Source of the DNA: Sthenelais limicola
Taxonomy: Eukaryota > Annelida > Polychaeta > Phyllodocida > Sigalionidae
DNA: 64,000 bases
Direction: 5' to 3'
Assembly: GCA_942159475.1 (NCBI GenBank)
Contig: OW804098.1
Coordinates: 2,022,383-2,086,382 of the forward strand
The notes under the pieces were generated by a model. It saw nothing but the letters and a program-made list of their open reading frames with translations, was not told the origin of the DNA and searched no databases. A program made the translations under genes and the position numbers. Below are positions 1-13,900 of this stretch, one piece after another. Each line of letters opens with the position of its first letter. Position 1 is the stretch's first letter.

Positions 1-152
1 GCAGTCTTGAAATATGGTACATGTGTTGATGCCACTAACAGCGCTAAGCAACCCATAAAGGATAACTTTACAACAGAGAAATCCTGTAAATAAAGCGCTT
101 TGACAAATATCAATTTTGTGACTCATTATCCTGAAACACAATCATATATACT
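1..152. mobile_element. Family-A MITE, right-end fragment at the window edge
   Basis: Aligns with the right half of the full copy at 62047-62465 (TCTTGAAATATGGTACATGT ... TTGTGACTCATTATCCTGAA). The left half lies outside the window. Confidence 0.75.
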
Positions 153-456
153 CATTGCTGGAGATGTATATGCCGCTTGTTTGTATTGTTGTTGATTGTT
201 TAATCCTGTCATTTGTAATTGTATTGTCTTTAGACATTTTATATATATATATTCCTCACTATAAAAGAACCTTCACATGGAACATTAGGGACTGGAACAT
301 TGTTTTTACTGCACATGATTTAATGTTAATTCACATTCATTCAATAAAGTCAGAAAATGAAAAATCAATAATCCGATGTTATCGTTCCTATTTTTTAAAA
401 AAACAAACGCTAAGATTAAATATTCATGCCAGCCATCCCTCAAAGTCACACTTGTA

Positions 457-671
457 TACTGTAAACGTATTGATGTTCGCGCAGTATTTATTTTCGCCAT
501 TTTCGCGCACCCATCTTTCTGCGCGAAAATAAATCCTGTGTGAAAAGTATAATTATTGCATGAACAATGTTTGAGACTTCGTTGCTGCGCAAATTTAAAT
601 CCGTGCTAAAAGGTGCCAAAGCACTTAGTGCGCGAAAATTTATCTGCGCGAAAATAAATACGTTTACAGTA
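457..671. mobile_element. Family-G MITE (215 bp)
   Basis: Ends TACTGTAAACGTATTGATGT TCGCGCAG and CTGCGCGAAAATAAATACGT TTACAGTA. GCGCGAAAAT motifs recur inside. Confidence 0.82.
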
Positions 672-3039
672 GTAAGTGACCCCCGACCTGGCGGGCGTTT
701 CATAATCAGGTTCAGCGCACGCTATTGGACTTAACAACGGATTTCCGTTTCATAATGCTTCAACGCAACAACAAATTTATATATATATATGGTATATTTA
801 TTCTGGTCCTTTCAATACAGTTACATCATCCAGAACTGGGTTATCTGCCTCTGCCTTGGCAGGTCTACCTGACGCAACCCAATTAGTGCAATTACAAATT
901 TTCTTTTTTACCTTTATAAGAACGCAAAGTGATGCAAACTTATTTTTGTCCGGGCCATTATCAAAATACATGTTAACATTGAATAATACGCAGCGCACAT
1001 AACGGAACAACTATTGTGGTTAATCAACGCAACGCAGAAATCGTTGCGTTACTATGGCGCGGAATTTTTCATTTACTTATTATTAATATAATCGATGCAA
1101 GGGTGTCATCTGAAATGTTGCTAATATTAAGTTTAGTAATTTATCCCAGTACCAGGAAGTAAATAGCCATTTATCTGCAAATTTATTAACTATTTTGGTC
1201 GGAAATAGATCTCCCTGCATTAATGGGATTTCCAGTCCCATAACACAAGGTAGTGAACATGGTTCTGTTTGCCAAGCCTAGTTGTAAGATATATATTTTG
1301 AATTAATAATATCACAAGGATATTCGTGGAGAGTTTGGTAGAGTTTGGCTAATTATGTGGAAATATGGCCAGAAACGAATGGCCTTAAAGTAATAAACCA
1401 AAAGTCCTTACAATACATATATATATAATCGCATTTCACACATAAGTTTATCAGTAGGGCTCGCAAGGTTTATAGGGTAATAATCAATCCTCATTATTAT
1501 TGTTGCTTTTTTAAATTTGTAACCAAGCACTAATCTCCCCCAAACCTCTCAACTAAATGTATCATATAATAATATTATATGATACATTTAGTTGACTTTG
1601 TAGAGGAAACTATTTCTGTACAATGCGGATTTGGGAATGATTAGGATTCAATTTCTCATTTGTATGAGCTGTGGTCAAAAGTGATCTTTTATCTAGGTTT
1701 TTGTGCGAAAGGGATAGGTGGGAAGACACTCTCTACGATATGAATTCCTCTTCTCATTTCATTTTTCTAAAATATATTATTCTTATCTCTGAAAACTCCT
1801 TGTCTACATTTGCCCTTTTGTTCACTTTCAAAATAGATCATACAGATGAATTCAACAGAGTTTGTAACCTCTTAAACATTTCCGTAGATGCTGACAAAAA
1901 TACAAAATAGGTAACCATGGTGTCTTTGTATGTCATCTAAATAATAAAAACAACAAGACCCAGGATAAACTGTGAGTGCTTGTCACTGTTATTACTTACT
2001 CTCATTATGAGAGGCTCCGAATTATGTAATGTTTGTAAAGTTATTATTCATATCTCAATTGATTTTCTCTATATATTCACTTTATTAATACTCAATTGTC
2101 TCAAGGAATTTGTCAAAAGAACAACTGTAATGACAATAATACTATACAGGTATTCTCATCCCTCATTAGATCCCTTATTGTCTAGGATATCTCTCTTTAT
2201 TTAGACATATACAATTATTATTTTATTGGAGACACGATTTCGTGCTATTTTTCTATATTTTTTTTTTACACATTTCTTTATTTAGGAAGTAATAATAATA
2301 TTGGCATATGCAATTAATAATACGTTGTTGTGACTAGGGCATGTCCTTATCTCCCACCACACCCTGATTGTTTCGACTTTCAAATATGATTTCTTTACTG
2401 GGTGTCATGTACTGAATTGTTACAAACGAAAAACTACTCTATACTATTATATTTAGAACAATGATGAGTTAATGAGATGGAATGAGTGTGATATTTAAAA
2501 GAAATTTTTATAAAAGATGGTAACGAAAAAGTATATATCAATGGAGTACATCAGAACTGCTGCAATTGGTGAAATACAGTTATAACATGGATGATACTGA
2601 TATAATTGACCAATGGTAAAGCTGCTATTAGTTAATCAAATGCTAACTTGCTAAATCACATGCTAACTTGCTATTACTCATTGAGATATCTTTTTTTACG
2701 TAATATAGCTTATATTTTACTATGTCAATATTAACATTGATATCAATAGGAGGTGGATTGATGTAATAATGATGATAACACTATGGCATGTAACTATCCT
2801 TTCTCCCTAGCAAGTGTGGGGCAGTCTTTATTAACGTGAACATTGTCCTGGTCTGCGTGCCATAGCCGAAGCCACAAGCAGAAGCACCGACAACAGAATC
2901 TAACCTTTGTCGTAGTCCCTCGCCGACAGATTGTGTTTGGTCTTTACGGTGTATGTGGAGATAAGCAGGGCTCACTTGTTTATTGTTATGGTCCCAAGCC
3001 GGTATCTGGGTTATCACTGGGTCTTATCTCCTGTTGGAT
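672..3039. other. Intergenic, no gene supported
   Basis: AT-rich DNA with poly-T runs. Apart from the palindrome at 1550-1594 I see no feature. The open frames here have AT-driven composition and no recognisable protein. Confidence 0.5.
1550..1594. repeat. Perfect 45-bp palindrome (22-bp arms)
   Basis: CAACTAAATGTATCATATAA TA, one central base, then the exact complement. It may be a minimal MITE or a hairpin. Confidence 0.9.
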
Positions 3040-3105
3040 CAGTAGTTACAATAGCTGCACACAGGTGGCAGCAGCTCCTAGTGTCCTGCTATCAAACTTG
3101 TAATA
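3040..3105. repeat. Dispersed ACAGGTGGCAGCA repeat, copy 1
   Basis: TGCACACAGGTGGCAGCAGC TCCTAGTG. Copies at 49090-49140 and 52515-52560 read GTACACAGGTGGCAGCACNT CCT(A/G)GTGG, so this is a short conserved piece of a dispersed element. Confidence 0.65.
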
Positions 3106-3643
3106 TCTTGCCCCACTGTGTACGTCATCCCACTAAGCAATAATGTGGCTGGATGTACTAGTTATGTAATATTTGTTGGCTTCTATAAAGGTACAGGAAC
3201 AGTGAAAACGAGATAAGGAAAATGGGTCCAAGTTGAGATATTAAGTAGTGAGGCGGATTGTCACTTTGTGAAGGTATAAAGGGGAGCCTGAGTGATACTC
3301 TAATGATGCTCATGTACTAAGCCAAATAGTCAATGGGCCTACATTGTTCTGCATATCATTACCTGCATTACTTTTTATGCATTTTTGTATTTGTGAGGCC
3401 CTTGGTTCATGGTCGCGACCCAGCTTTCTTGGTCCTAATACCGAATATTACCCTCCGATTTAGTCAAATGCAGAAAACAAGGCTATGCGGTTGTATCATA
3501 TCAGTGCATGAACGAAGGGATCGGGTAAATGCTAGAGTGTTTTAGGTAGGCTTGACCATCAAGATTTGAATGTCAAGATTTGAATGTATCTGTACATCCA
3601 ACAGGGTTGTCAGTTACAATGTGACTTCCAAGCACGCCATTAG

Positions 3644-3965
3644 AACTGGTACTAGAACTGGTACTAGAACTGGTACTAGAACTGGTACTAGAACTGGTAC
3701 TAGAACTGGTACTAGAACTGGTACTAGAACTGGTACTAGAACTGGTACTAGAACTGGTACTAGAACTGGTACTAGAACTGGTACTAGAACTGGTACTAGA
3801 ACTGGTACTAGAACTGGTACTAGAACTGGTACTAGAACTGGTACTAGAACTGGTACTAGAACTGGTACTAGAACTGGTACTAGAACTGGTACTAGAACTG
3901 GTACTAGAACTGGTACTAGAACTGGTACTAGAACTGGTACTAGAACTGGTACTAGGACTGGTATT
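3644..3965. repeat. 12-bp minisatellite, about 27 copies
   Basis: ACTGGTACTAGA repeated almost without change, with slight decay at the 3' end (ACTAGGACTGGTATTAGAGC). It opens long artefactual ORFs on both strands. Confidence 0.95.
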
Positions 3966-3969
3966 AGAG

Positions 3970-5202
3970 CGAGTGGTATTAGTGGAGTAGGATGCTGCCA
4001 TGAATGGGACAGCTAGGCAAAAAGACCTCAACTTAGCATAGTGCGCAGGAATCGCAGTGGGGTAGTGGAGCGCTTATCTGAATCCCTGGGACAGTGCATT
4101 TCTGCAGTATTAAGGAAACACTACAAGATACTCGATTTCTTAAGTCACGACCATGAACCAGGGGCCTGACCCTAGTATTCTATACTTAATAGTATTGTAG
4201 AAAACGAAATGGCATGCAAAGTAGTTTTTTAATATCAACGCTTACTCTTCTCCGTATTATGATATTGAATTACAACTTTCCTCTATTATGGTGTCACTAA
4301 TGTCAAAAAAATATGAGTCTCCATTGGGTTCAATAGTTACTATAACTACCTATGCTTGTCTTGGTACTCTAATCTATAGGTTTGATCCCTGTACTCTTCT
4401 GTAAGGACATACTCAAAAAAACCTGATATATAGTGAGAATGTGTTTAGTCAATTGTACGTTTTAGTTTCAATAAGGAATCTATCTATAATAATCTTCCAA
4501 TATCTTTTTTTATGATCTGATCATAATTTCTTAGTTGTGAGAACCTCTTATCTTTAATAGCGAATAAATACTGTTTATAACAGCTGCTCTGCACAGTTTT
4601 AAGCCCATATACTTGGCGTGACCTCACCCTTGATAGACTGCTACAGGGAACAGAGCTGCTGCTTGACGGAATTAGGGAATATCTCCGATCCAAGGTATCT
4701 CTCTACTATACCTCTTCTCTAGTACATATTATTAGGTCCAGAAGTAAATCAGCAAGGTGGTGTACCGTGTAACTGTTTGGCTGGTTAGTATAGTAAGATT
4801 ATTGTGCTCAGGATCTCCCCACCCCCCACCCACCCTCTCACACAAAGCTGTTGATTGTTTGTTGACAAGGGTTGTTCAGGCTCTGATGAGCCTGATCAAC
4901 TACACTAGTAGTTATTCGGTACCATTCGGAATACACCATGAGAAGGTACTGGTAAACACCTTTTTGGTTCTTTTTTAAATAAGGCCATATGAAATATTTC
5001 ATTCTGTCCAAGTTGTAGAGCGATATCGTTTATGTAGAGAGACAGTGATAATAGTATAGTTTTACAGGGAAAATACATCAGAAAACACATATCCCCTTGA
5101 CGGGCCCTAGTATTGTACGAGAGACCCGATTTACGGGCATCATTCGAAATTTTCTATGTAATAGCTACGCTATGTAAACATAGGCGATTCGATGCCAGTG
5201 TG
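3970..5202. other. Intergenic between minisatellite and foldback repeat
   Basis: No coding or structural signal recognised. Confidence 0.5.
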
Positions 5203-5882
5203 ATATCGAAAAGTGACCCCGTCGAAAAGTGACCCGTGGGTCGATTTTGGACGTCGAAAATCGACCCATGGGTCACTTTTCGGCAATCGAAAAGTGACCC
5301 ACCCCATCGAAAAATGACCCACCCATTTATGCAGAGATATATAGACATAACTTTTATACCATATTGAGCGTTCATTTGTCAGCAATCATGAAGCTACATG
5401 GAGCTAATGTAACAACATGGAATGTGTTTTAGCTCCCAAATATTGTCGCACTAAATGTTACACCTATTCAATCACCCTAGGTGTTATAATAGGCTGGCTT
5501 ATTGTAATAATGCCCTCACCGTGTAGAAACTGAAGGAGGATAATTGTTACTATCAATAGGTATTATGTATCCAGATTATTTTATTAGATTTTAAAACTAG
5601 GAAGCGTCTATAGATGTTATGGTAGAAATTACAGTTACTACGGATATTTATTTCTCATTACATTATTTTGTATACATTATAAGTTATTATACTCACTGGA
5701 AACTTCATGTTAAACTATCTATCAAACAACTGAATTAATATACAATATCAGGCATCGTAATATATTATTTCAGAAGATTAAGTTAGAAAAGAAGAGGGGG
5801 TCGTATTTCGATGGGGTGGGTCACTTTTCGATTGCCGAAAATCGACCCATGGGTCACTTTTCGATGGGGGTCACTTTTCGTC
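5203..5882. mobile_element. Foldback repeat built on TCGAAAAGTGACCC
   Basis: Left arm 5203-5323 and right arm 5797-5882 are inverted relative to each other. Both are composed of TCGAAAAGTGACCC and TCGACCCATGGGTCAC units, flanking about 470 bp of AT-rich DNA. Confidence 0.78.
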
Positions 5883-7144
5883 ATGACAGGGGCCGTCCAG
5901 CGGGCGCCACTGTATGGACCCTCCTCCCATGGGTGAGGATATTTGATAGTGACATGAAATTAATGTATAGCATGTATCATCCCAGAATGACTTTAATACA
6001 CCATGTATGTATATGTTGTGATACGTATCATGTTATAGTGACAAGTAAAGCCAGCCAACCTTTCATGATAAGCTCTATAATGATATTGTAAAGTTGTAGC
6101 CTTGTCGTTGACTCAACCACAGCTTTTAATTAATTAATTTGAAAATTTTACTCACATTAAAACGCATTAACCATATGTGAGTGTTGTATTGATTATTTTG
6201 TCGCCCGACAGCCGACTGTAATTTTAGTATGAAGAATGACTTGGTATTCTTCAATATATTTGGGCAGATTCCTGTATGTCTGTGCCTGTGTGCACAGATT
6301 TTGATGTTGAATGTCAAGTCATATTACCAGTACATATCAATCAGATTGTATTTTATATGGACTGTGATGTATCCATCTTATTTTCATGAATTGTCAGATA
6401 TTATCAATCAATAGAGTAAAAATTACGCTAATAAAGATTTCATGAACATCTATTGAAATCAAATTTTGTTTTAATCTCAAATCATTGTGGTGCCGCGTCT
6501 GTACATTTGTCCGTTTTCATTTGTGCAATGTAACTTTAGTATAAGGAATTCAACACACTTGAACTCCATGAAAAAGCTTATTACATTACTTGCAAACATA
6601 TGCATATTATTAGAAAACAAAAGGAAACCCACCCACACCACCGCTACTACTACTACTACAGTTACTCATGATTATAATGAAGCGTTGTTTAGAGTATATA
6701 ATTATTATATTACATTCATGTAATTTATTCGGCAGCAAGGACATTCTCAGCTTGTCGCTTCTGACTCATGTCACTTTTGTGTCCCATTTGCCTTCTGAAA
6801 TTAAGGCAATCATTTTCTATAGTTTTGCAATTGAATGTGTATGCTGGATTTATCTATTCTAATCACTCCATCAGTCTTTGTTTAATTATGGACTGCATTT
6901 CACCCACTCGATCTCCGAGCAATTCTACGTTTAGCAAAACTCCTGAATAGGGGATTTGTATGTCTGCAAACCTGAATCATGGGAGTCATATTTCAGTTAT
7001 CTTATCTTTTTTGTATTTCAGTTATCTTAACTTAACTCAAGTTTCAGTTAAGGTTTCCGTTGTGTTTTATAGATCATTTACACTAGCTGTGGTATCGCTG
7101 AAAATATTCTTGAAATCTTAAAAAAAAAGTTGCTAAATATTATA
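5883..7144. other. Intergenic downstream of GBP-A
   Basis: AT-rich. A family-B-like AGGGGATTTGTATG at about 6950 may be another MITE remnant. No gene seen. Confidence 0.45.
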
Positions 7145-7203
7145 ATATATCTACATCAGCAAGCATTACAACAGACACGGGCACTGGCAAATACAAATCC
7201 CCT
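7145..7203. mobile_element. Family-B MITE fragment beside the GBP-A stop codon
   Basis: AATACAAATCCCCTATTATA with AACAGACACGGGCACTGGC is the family end in inverse orientation, about 12 bp past the GBP-A stop. It could form part of the 3' UTR. Confidence 0.65.
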
Positions 7204-7214
7204 ATTATAAAGGT

Positions 7215-7972
7215 TTATAATGGTATCATAATTATTAGAAGTTCAAAAATAGTCTTGACGCCACATAAGAACATAGAGACTAAGCCTCTGCCCCATACTT
7301 TCCTGCCCTTCATTGCTCCACGAATATCTTCCTGCAGAGTTAACATCTGAGTGTAATGCTGCCTTTTCAATTCTTCCAATTCCTTCTGCATTCTTGACAT
7401 CATTTCCATCATTTCCAACATTCGGGTTTGCCCTTTGGATCCATCATCAAGTTTCATCTCATTGTCGTGTTGCACTTTGATTGCGGCAAGTTGTTTCTCC
7501 ATTTCTGACAACTCATGTGTGTGTCGTCCTTGAAGGTCCCTCACTACTGCAGTCACGTCACTTTCAAGTTGTTCTTGTGTGCCTTGAAGTTGTTCCCTTA
7601 CTGCTGACATCGTAGCTTCATGGTCAGACTGACTCTTGTCCAGAAACATCTTGTTTTCTTGATCAAGCATTTTCTTTGTTATCTCTAGTTCCCTTTGCTG
7701 GCGTTGTTTTGATGCCTCAGCCTGCGTCTTTAACTCCTCAACCATTTTCTGGCCTTCCTCTTTCAGACGCCTGTGTTCCTCCTTCCTCTTTTCATCCAGT
7801 TCCTCCATCTTCTTCTCCTGGAGTGATATCTCTGTTTGCATTTTCTCCTTTATTCTCCTGGCTGTTTCCTCATGGATCTGTGTTTGCTGTTTATGATGTT
7901 CCTCCAGTTGGTGAATGTCTTCCTCCTGTTTCATCAGTTGGTTTGCCTTCAAAGCCAGTGTTGTCTTAGTCT
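7215..7972 (-). CDS. GBP-A exon 10 (coiled coil and hydrophobic tail)
   Basis: The terminal exon encodes about 252 residues. A charged Glu/Lys/Gln heptad-rich coiled coil is followed by a second helical stretch. It ends [18 protein letters not shown] then IMIPL and stop. The last 23 residues are strongly hydrophobic and follow a basic patch (KGRKVWGRG), as in a tail anchor or hairpin membrane insert. The GBP-B counterpart is about 100 residues shorter and lacks the tail. A MITE fragment begins about 12 bp past the stop. Confidence 0.88.
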
Positions 7973-10900
7973 CTGTTGAAACAATACGAGTGAGTGAGTG
8001 AGTGAGATTGGTTGCTTTACGCCCTTATCAACACATTGAGGTTATGTCAAGGGCGGGAGAGCTGAGAGGGAGTGAGGGAGATTGGTTGCTTTACGCCCTT
8101 ATCAACACATTGAGGTTATGTCAAGGGCGGGAGAGCTGAGAGGGAGTGAGTGAGATTGGTTGCTTTACACCCTTATCAACACATTGAGGTTATATCAAGG
8201 GCGGGAGAGCTGAGAGTGAGTGAGTGAGATTGGTTGCTTTACGCCCTTATCAACACATTGAAGGTTATATCAAGGGCAGGAGAGCTGAGAGGGAGTGAGG
8301 GAGATTGGTTGCTTTACGCCCTTATCAACACATTGAAGGTTATATCAAGGGCAGGAGAGCTGAGAGGGAGTGAGTGAGATTGGTTGCTTTACGCCCTTAT
8401 CAACACATTGAGGTTATATCAAGGGCGGGAGAGCTGAGAGTGAGTGAGTGAGATTGGTTGCTTTACGCCCTCATCAACACATTGAGGTTATATCAAGGGC
8501 GGGAGAGCTGAGAGGGAGTGAGTGAGAGTGGTTGCTTTATGCCCTTATCAACACATTGAAGGTTATATCAAGGGCGGGAGAGCTGAGAGGGAGTGAGTGA
8601 AATTGGTTGCTTTACACCCTTATCAACACATTGAGGTTATATCAAGGGCGGGAGAGCTGAGAGGGAGTGAGTGAAATTGGTTGCTTTACGCCCTTATCAA
8701 CACATTGAAGGTTTTATTAAGGGTGGAAGAGCTTAGAGGGAGTGAGTGAAATTGGTTGCTTTACGCCCTTATCAACACATTGAAGGTTATATCGAGGGTG
8801 GGAGAGCTTAGAGGGAGTGAGTGAAATTGGTTGCTTTACGCCCTTATCAACACATTGAAGGTTTTATCAAGGGTGGGAGAGAGCTGAGAGGGAGTGAGTG
8901 AGATTGGTTGCTTTACACCCTTATCAACACATTGAGGTTATATCAAGGGTGGGAGATACTAATAGATACTTTTCAAATCAAATAAAGTAGACATATTTCA
9001 ATCAGCTTCCCGTGAACATGATAACTTATAGTACTTAGATATGACATGAAGTTAGGATATGTACCTTCCCTTTGTTTTTCAGCTTCAGTCAGTCTTTCAT
9101 CAGCTGCAAGAATTGTCTTGGTAATTCTGTCTTCCTGCTCATAGAACTCGGCAAGAACTTGCATTTTCTGGAAATGTTTGAGACCAAAATCATTTTGAAT
9201 CTTTCTGTGTATTTTTTTTCACATTCTTAAGTAAGACATTGTTTAACAGTAATACTAGTATTATTAAAATTTCAATCTAACAATGATTTGTTTCATTGGC
9301 ACAAGATTTGTGATTGATAATTGGTCTGTTTCTTCCTAGGTGGAGCATGCAGTTCATCATTGTTCCTCGTATACTTGTATTTCCACCCTTGGATGTATAT
9401 GTACCGAATATTAGTAATTAGTATACTCATTTGCTGACTTATTAACCAAGACATTGTCAACCATTATTAAAATGTGTACATGACCAACTGCTATACAGGC
9501 GAGCTAGGAGGAACTGTGAATGCAGCTAGCCGAGCCTCCTAACCTCTGTATGCAATAATGGGAAATAATAATTATCATATATGCGATGTGTTCCAGGAAA
9601 ATGAGTCACAAGTCGCAAAATTGAGATTTTTCAGCGCTTTTTGTTACATGATCTCTCAATTGAAATCTTCTGATTTTTAGGGGGCTTCGCACTCATTAGC
9701 ATATGAATCGGTGTAACAAATTTCGGGACATTGCATTAAATATATCCATGCGTTTTGTAAGCCTTTGTATGGAGAATATTTAGTTACCTTACTGGTAATT
9801 ACCCAGCCAGAAACATTGCAAACTTTTCTTTTTCAAAAAAAAATATATCAAACTTAAGATATAGAAATACAGATCAGGTATCCTAATGTTTACTATCATT
9901 GGACTCACCTTGATCTCCTCTTTTCAAATATGATGATATCTCAAAATCTATATTTTGCGACTTATGGCTCATTTTCCTAAAACGGATCATATAGAGAGAG
10001 ATGGGAATATGAAATTGTTTTAGGTCCTGTAAACCACTCACCAGAACCCCGAGCTTCCTGTGCACATACTCCTGCTCCAGTTGCTCCATGTCCCGCTTGT
10101 ACAGCTCATAGCCGCCTGGCTTCATGTACACACCGCGCGTATGCTTCTCCTTCACCGGCTGGCTTAGTCCTAGTAGAGCCTCCTCACATCTCCTCCGTGA
10201 ATGCGCCCTGTTCTCTTCTTCTGTTTCTGACCTGACCTCCTGAAGTTTTTCCTATAAATGAGAAGGGATTTTGAATAATTTAAGGAGCTGTGAGGTTCAC
10301 AGAAACCATTCCAATTGTTATGATTCATTCTAATTTAATTTAACATTATATCGTATAACACTTACTGTAAATGTGACTTGGAAATAAAAAGCTGTTAGTA
10401 TTATTAATCATTGCGCAAATGATATAATAAACCATAGCACTTAGTAGACATATGACATATACAATGTTGTATTAATTAAAATGTGTCTTTCGGACTATCG
10501 CCAGGTGAAACCCAAATGATTAATACAAACCTATCCACTTACATCAATCCCCAAACCGCATGTACCAGAATATTTGACCATAATATTTGGAATTAATGTA
10601 CATACATTTTCTACAAATATGTAACTATCTTAATTTCTAATGTTCAATTTAAAAAGAAGTTAATAGCATATATAACAAAGGTATGTAGCAAAAGTGTTTA
10701 AAAGACAACGAGTAAATCATTGTATACCATTATTTGGTTACGTGATCTTTAAAGTGATTATTTGGGAGAGAGTATCACAGGACTTTACCAGAGGAATAAT
10801 ATCATGGAGTTTTACTCCTTAGGCTAATCTGGCAGGTTTTGCACAATTAGCACTCACCACGAATTGCAAAACTGGAACTATTTCAAATCCTGGTTTATGT

Positions 10901-13900
10901 TATTTCAAAAACATAAACCAGGATTTGAAATGAAGTCCTAAGGTTCATGAGGAGACCCAGATCATGACGCTATAGGGAGCCAATCAGTCATGTCTGCGTC
11001 AGTCTTTAGCACTCACCATGAAGGTGCGTGTGTGTGTTTCATCTGCATCAAATACTGCCCTTGGTACAAATGCATCCACCGCCTCCTGCTGCATCTTGCC
11101 CAACAGCTCCACCAGCTCCTCCTCTGTCTCTGTAGGAACAACACCAGACTCTGTAATGTGGCGGCGGCACATGTCCAGCACTTCAACGATCAGTTTCTCA
11201 TTCTCTCTCCTGGCCATCATGGTGTAAGCACTCTCCATGCAGGGCACTCCACCCTGCTGTATAGCCTGGACGTACATCTCAACACGGGTGGAGAACACTG
11301 CAATACAACAAACATATGGGTCAGATTTTTAGAAAATTGGTTAGATTTTCAAAAAATGTACAATTCACCTCGACTAATTTTCACAAATAAACCATATTTA
11401 AAACAGAAATGAGCTTCAAAATGCAGTTTAACAGAACAGAACTGATACTTTAAATCAATGCGATACCAAATATACTCATGTAGTGATCTTTCGGATCCGA
11501 TCCGCTCTACTACGCCGATAAAAGACTCAAACTAGGATAAACCTTCTGCACAGCTTTTATTAGCTTTCACGGGGCAATCTCCCCAACGACTTGACCAGTC
11601 GAGATGGTCCAGCCACCTCGTTAACCCTACACCAACACAGCTATGGTGTCTTATCCGCGGGTCGATGAACATAACCAAAGGAATAATACCCTTTCTCACG
11701 AATGTCAGAATGTTACATATAGCAGCATGGTACAAGAGGTTTGTAATAGAAGCATAAAGAATGGCATACATAAAAGGTAATATAAGAATAATAGGAAAAC
11801 TTCTTCCTAGAAAGGTAAAACTGGTAATATAAGCCGGTACTGCCCACTGGGTTAGTACAAGCGTACCAACCTCAGCGGACAGCACCACACAACAGTAAAA
11901 CTGGACACTAAATGTCCCAGACCTTCTTATATTATACCCAAACCCACTACAATACTCCCCCTTTAATAAAAAGAGTTTAACATCAATATAAACTCGGCAA
12001 CAAGGCAGTAATAAACAGCATAAACACACCAGAGACAAATCCGTTGAAAACAGTAGACTTCGGACAAAATAAAAGGTACGTCCGAACCACTCACACACAT
12101 CCGTAGAAGTGAAGAAAAATTTTCAAAGACATAAAGGAGCATTTGTGTCCTCACTATTCTACAGAATCCAGTGAAAGTAGTTAAATATAAAATATAGTCC
12201 GCAGAACGGATTCAGATCTCTCCTTCTGAGAGAATCAGAATAAAGTCACTGTTCGAAAATATATATCAACGTCTCACTCTCTTTTTGGTGGTAACAAGTC
12301 CGGAGGGATGTCCGTGGGCAAAGCAGTATGACAGAGAAGCGTAGCTCGACGCTGACACAGCGGAGGGATGTCTTGAAATGCTCGACGCTGCGTCAGCGGA
12401 GGCTTACAACTGCGGAGAGGGAGTTGGCTTAGGCGACGTCCATGGCGTTGTCGTCGGCCTGGTCCGGGTCCTCGGCTTCCTTGGAAGGATCCGCGGGGGC
12501 TGTTGGCTCAGCAGCTGGCTCCTTGGTTTTGAGGGGCGTGACAGCAGCCTCCGGAGTTCCGAAGATGCTTCCTAGGAAATAGGAACCATCCGTCGTATCC
12601 TCAGCAACTGTCCTGCTTACCAAAGGTGGAGAAGACCGTGGAGCAGGGACAGAAGCGGGCTTAATCTGCGCCAGCAGCCTGGTCAGCAGCTCGTATTGAG
12701 CAGCGTCAACACTTACTGCTGCACCGCCGGACGCAGACACAACTGACGTGCTGGCAACAGCTCCGCCGGACTGGGTGGTCTGCTCCACCTCCACACTTCT
12801 CACCTCTTGATCCAAGTCCTCTGGAGTACTAGATCTCCCGCACTCTGCTAATTCTCCCTTGAGACTGGCGTTCTCCTCAGTCAAGCTGCGGATTACGCCG
12901 TCCTTCTTCTCAGCAGAAGTGCGGAGGACTTGAATCAACTTGGCCTGAGTTCTTATTGTCTCACGGAGAGAGGCCACCTCCCCGATCTGTTGCTGGACTC
13001 CTTGCAGCTGACGCAACGGAGTGGTCAGTGTCGCCAAGGAGGACTGCACTTGCTGCTGTGCTGCGTCTGAAGCTGCCCGGAGGGTCAGCAAACAGCGCTG
13101 CACTTCTTCCGTAGCAGTCTTCACCAGTTTGTCAGTGTCGACTGCTTCCGGCAACTTAGAGACCAGATCTTCTGTCTCTTTCTGAGCCTTGCGGCCTCTC
13201 TTGGCAGCGGGTGGGGCAGGGGACACTAGTTCCGCGGATGCTGAGCGCCCGCGCTTCTGTGCATCACCTGCTCCACCTTTTGGAGCACTCCGGCCAGAGC
13301 TGCTACTGGAGCCCTTCACGCGTCCACCTCTACCTCCGGCTTTGCCCTTACTTCCACCAGAGCTTCCGGGAGCGCTGGTTCCGGCAGTAGGGGAAGAAGA
13401 AGTTTCCTTCTCCTTGGCTGAAGCCGACTTAGTGGCAGTCTTGGTGCCGGACTTCATCCGGCGCATGACCCGAAGGTGCTGCGCCGAACAGTACGTCATC
13501 CTCAAGAACGCACTATTGTTCACAATAGTAGGGATGACGCTCATCACCCTACCCACTGCCTTCTCCCGGGACTGGTTGTGAATGACCGACTCGCCATTCA
13601 TCAGGTGTTTCACCAACTCGACCCTCCGATCAAGCACCTGGGAGCAGTTGGGGTAGGGACATATCCATGCCTGAGAGGAGGGGGCATGGACCTCACAGAG
13701 GTGGCGGAAGAACCGGGCCCGGGTGGAATAGGCCCTTACACCCTTCTCGTTCAAGCGAGGGTACCTACAAACCATGAAGGGGCAACGGAAGCCCGGCTGC
13801 CATAGTTTGTGCACGCTAGACAACTTCCCGTAGGTTCCGGAGTCTAGACTGTCCTCGCGGACGAGTTCCGGCCATAACACCTCCTCATACCTGGCCATTT

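Noticed and set aside
155..532. 125-aa ORF at the window start
   Set aside because: No ATG at the stated start, AT-driven composition, and it runs into a MITE.
3570..4031. Long ORFs on both strands (TRTG and SSST repeats)
   Set aside because: They are translations of the 12-bp minisatellite; open in several frames only because the unit lacks stops.
7676..7969. Plus-strand Pro/Ser-rich 97-aa ORF
   Set aside because: Antisense of the GBP-A coiled-coil exon.
7990..8957. Regularly spaced repeats resembling a CRISPR array
   Set aside because: The units are directly adjacent 74-bp tandem repeats without unique spacers, inside a eukaryotic intron.
9883..10155. 90-aa ORF overlapping GBP-A exon 8
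   Set aside because: Its C-terminal part reads through the splice donor at 10041 into the intron and a MITE; only the exon part is coding.
11532..12098. 188-aa hydrophobic ORF in the 3' LTR (118-aa version in the 5' LTR)
   Set aside because: It reads through LTR control sequence and the polypurine tract and has no ATG-based coding signature; treated as a chance frame.
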